Made by a program: the position numbers and the translations under genes. The notes beneath the pieces were generated by a model, which worked only from the letters and a program-made list of their open reading frames with translations, made no database searches and was not told where the DNA came from. From positions 1 to 13,039 of the forward strand of contig JAADHL010000392.1 of NCBI GenBank assembly GCA_013151875.1: a stretch of DNA of 13,039 nt, written 5' to 3'. The DNA comes from Deltaproteobacteria bacterium (GTDB lineage Bacteria > Myxococcota_A > UBA9042 > DTJE01). Each line of letters begins with the position of its first letter. Positions within the stretch are counted from its first letter, which is position 1. Below, piece by piece: positions 12,782-13,039 of this stretch.

Positions 12782-13039
12782 ATGTCATCGAGAAAAATCG
12801 GATCGAAGTCCCTGGTTTTCCTGATTGCCCTGGCTGGGTGCCGGACCCTGACGCCCATCGAACGGCCGGACGCCTCGGCTGACCAGGGAAACGTGACTGA
12901 TGCGCCCACCGATTTTGCGGTCAGCGAAGAGGCGCGGGATCCTGGCACGAGCGCTGATGACGGCCATGTGAACGACGCGATTGACGCATGGGACGCGAAG
13001 GACCTGGTCGGCAATGACGATGGCCCTTCGGAACAGGAC
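12782..13039 (+). CDS. Second lipoprotein (3' truncated by the window)
   Basis: The frame from the ATG at 12782 stays open for 86 codons to the window end. It begins with a signal peptide: S2-S3-R4-K5-I6-G7-S8-K9 basic n-region, hydrophobic L11-A16, then lipobox L17-A18-G19-C20, so lipidation at C20 is expected. The mature part seen so far is low-complexity and rich in Asp, Ala and Glu ('RPDASADQGNVTDAPTDF', later 'DAIDAWDAKDLVGNDDG'), the same kind of acidic linker as its upstream neighbour. The folded domain lies beyond the window, so function is unknown. No clear Shine-Dalgarno is visible. The ATG is 7 nt after the preceding stop (TAG, 12772-12774), so translation may be coupled to it. Confidence 0.72.
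   Translation, partial: MSSRKIGSKSLVFLIALAGCRTLTPIERPDASADQGNVTDAPTDFAVSEEARDPGTSADDGHVNDAIDAWDAKDLVGNDDGPSEQD

Noticed and set aside
12163..13014. Minus-strand frame (283 codons) opposite the two lipoproteins
   Set aside because: It covers two adjacent genes with clear signal peptides on the other strand and shows no motif of its own.

Overview
The window reads as part of a GC-rich genome of an anaerobic or oxygen-tolerant member of the old 'deltaproteobacterial' assemblage (Myxococcota or Desulfobacterota sensu lato). This is an inference from four things: two ferritin-like di-iron proteins, a membrane-bound DsrMK/Tmc-type Fe-S oxidoreductase, an Fe-S Rrf2 regulator, and lipoproteins with Asp/Gln-rich, low-complexity linkers after the lipobox. 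I see no tRNA, rRNA, insertion sequence, integrase or CRISPR array. Genes are densely packed. The longest gaps are 11237-11436 (200 nt) and 1347-1521 (175 nt), and both carry promoter-like sequence.

Layout. 1-242 is the C-terminal end of a gene that enters from the left. 380-850 (+) and 873-1328 (-) are two convergent, unrelated-looking ferritin-like di-iron proteins; the first has a near-consensus FNR-type box upstream. 1522-4212 and 4213-5622 are a tightly coupled acnA-fumC pair, aconitase A and class II fumarase, two neighbouring activities of the TCA cycle. 5709-6149 is an Rrf2-family regulator with the three-cysteine Fe-S signature, and its leader carries two similar inverted repeats 22 bp apart. 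6293-6667 is a stand-alone receiver-domain protein.

The most unusual part is a minus-strand gene set read from right to left. 11787-11437 is a DsrE-like protein. After a 200-nt gap comes an apparent operon: a macro-domain protein (11236-10682), overlapping by ATGA a five-helix NarI/DsrM/TmcC-like membrane cytochrome b subunit (10685-9984), a DsrK/HdrD/TmcB-like Fe-S protein with a receiver domain fused at its C-terminus (9961-8180), and a soluble histidine kinase with two cysteine-bearing PAS domains (8131-6689). Together these look like a membrane quinone-linked oxidoreductase wired to a phosphorelay. The macro domain suggests an ADP-ribose or NAD-derived ligand, and the separate receiver protein at 6293-6667 is a possible second phospho-acceptor.

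The right end holds two tandem lipoproteins. One is complete (11908-12774), with a six-unit 18-bp repeat. One is cut off by the window edge (12782-13039). Several start codons were set by Shine-Dalgarno spacing rather than by longest reading frame, as noted in each entry.
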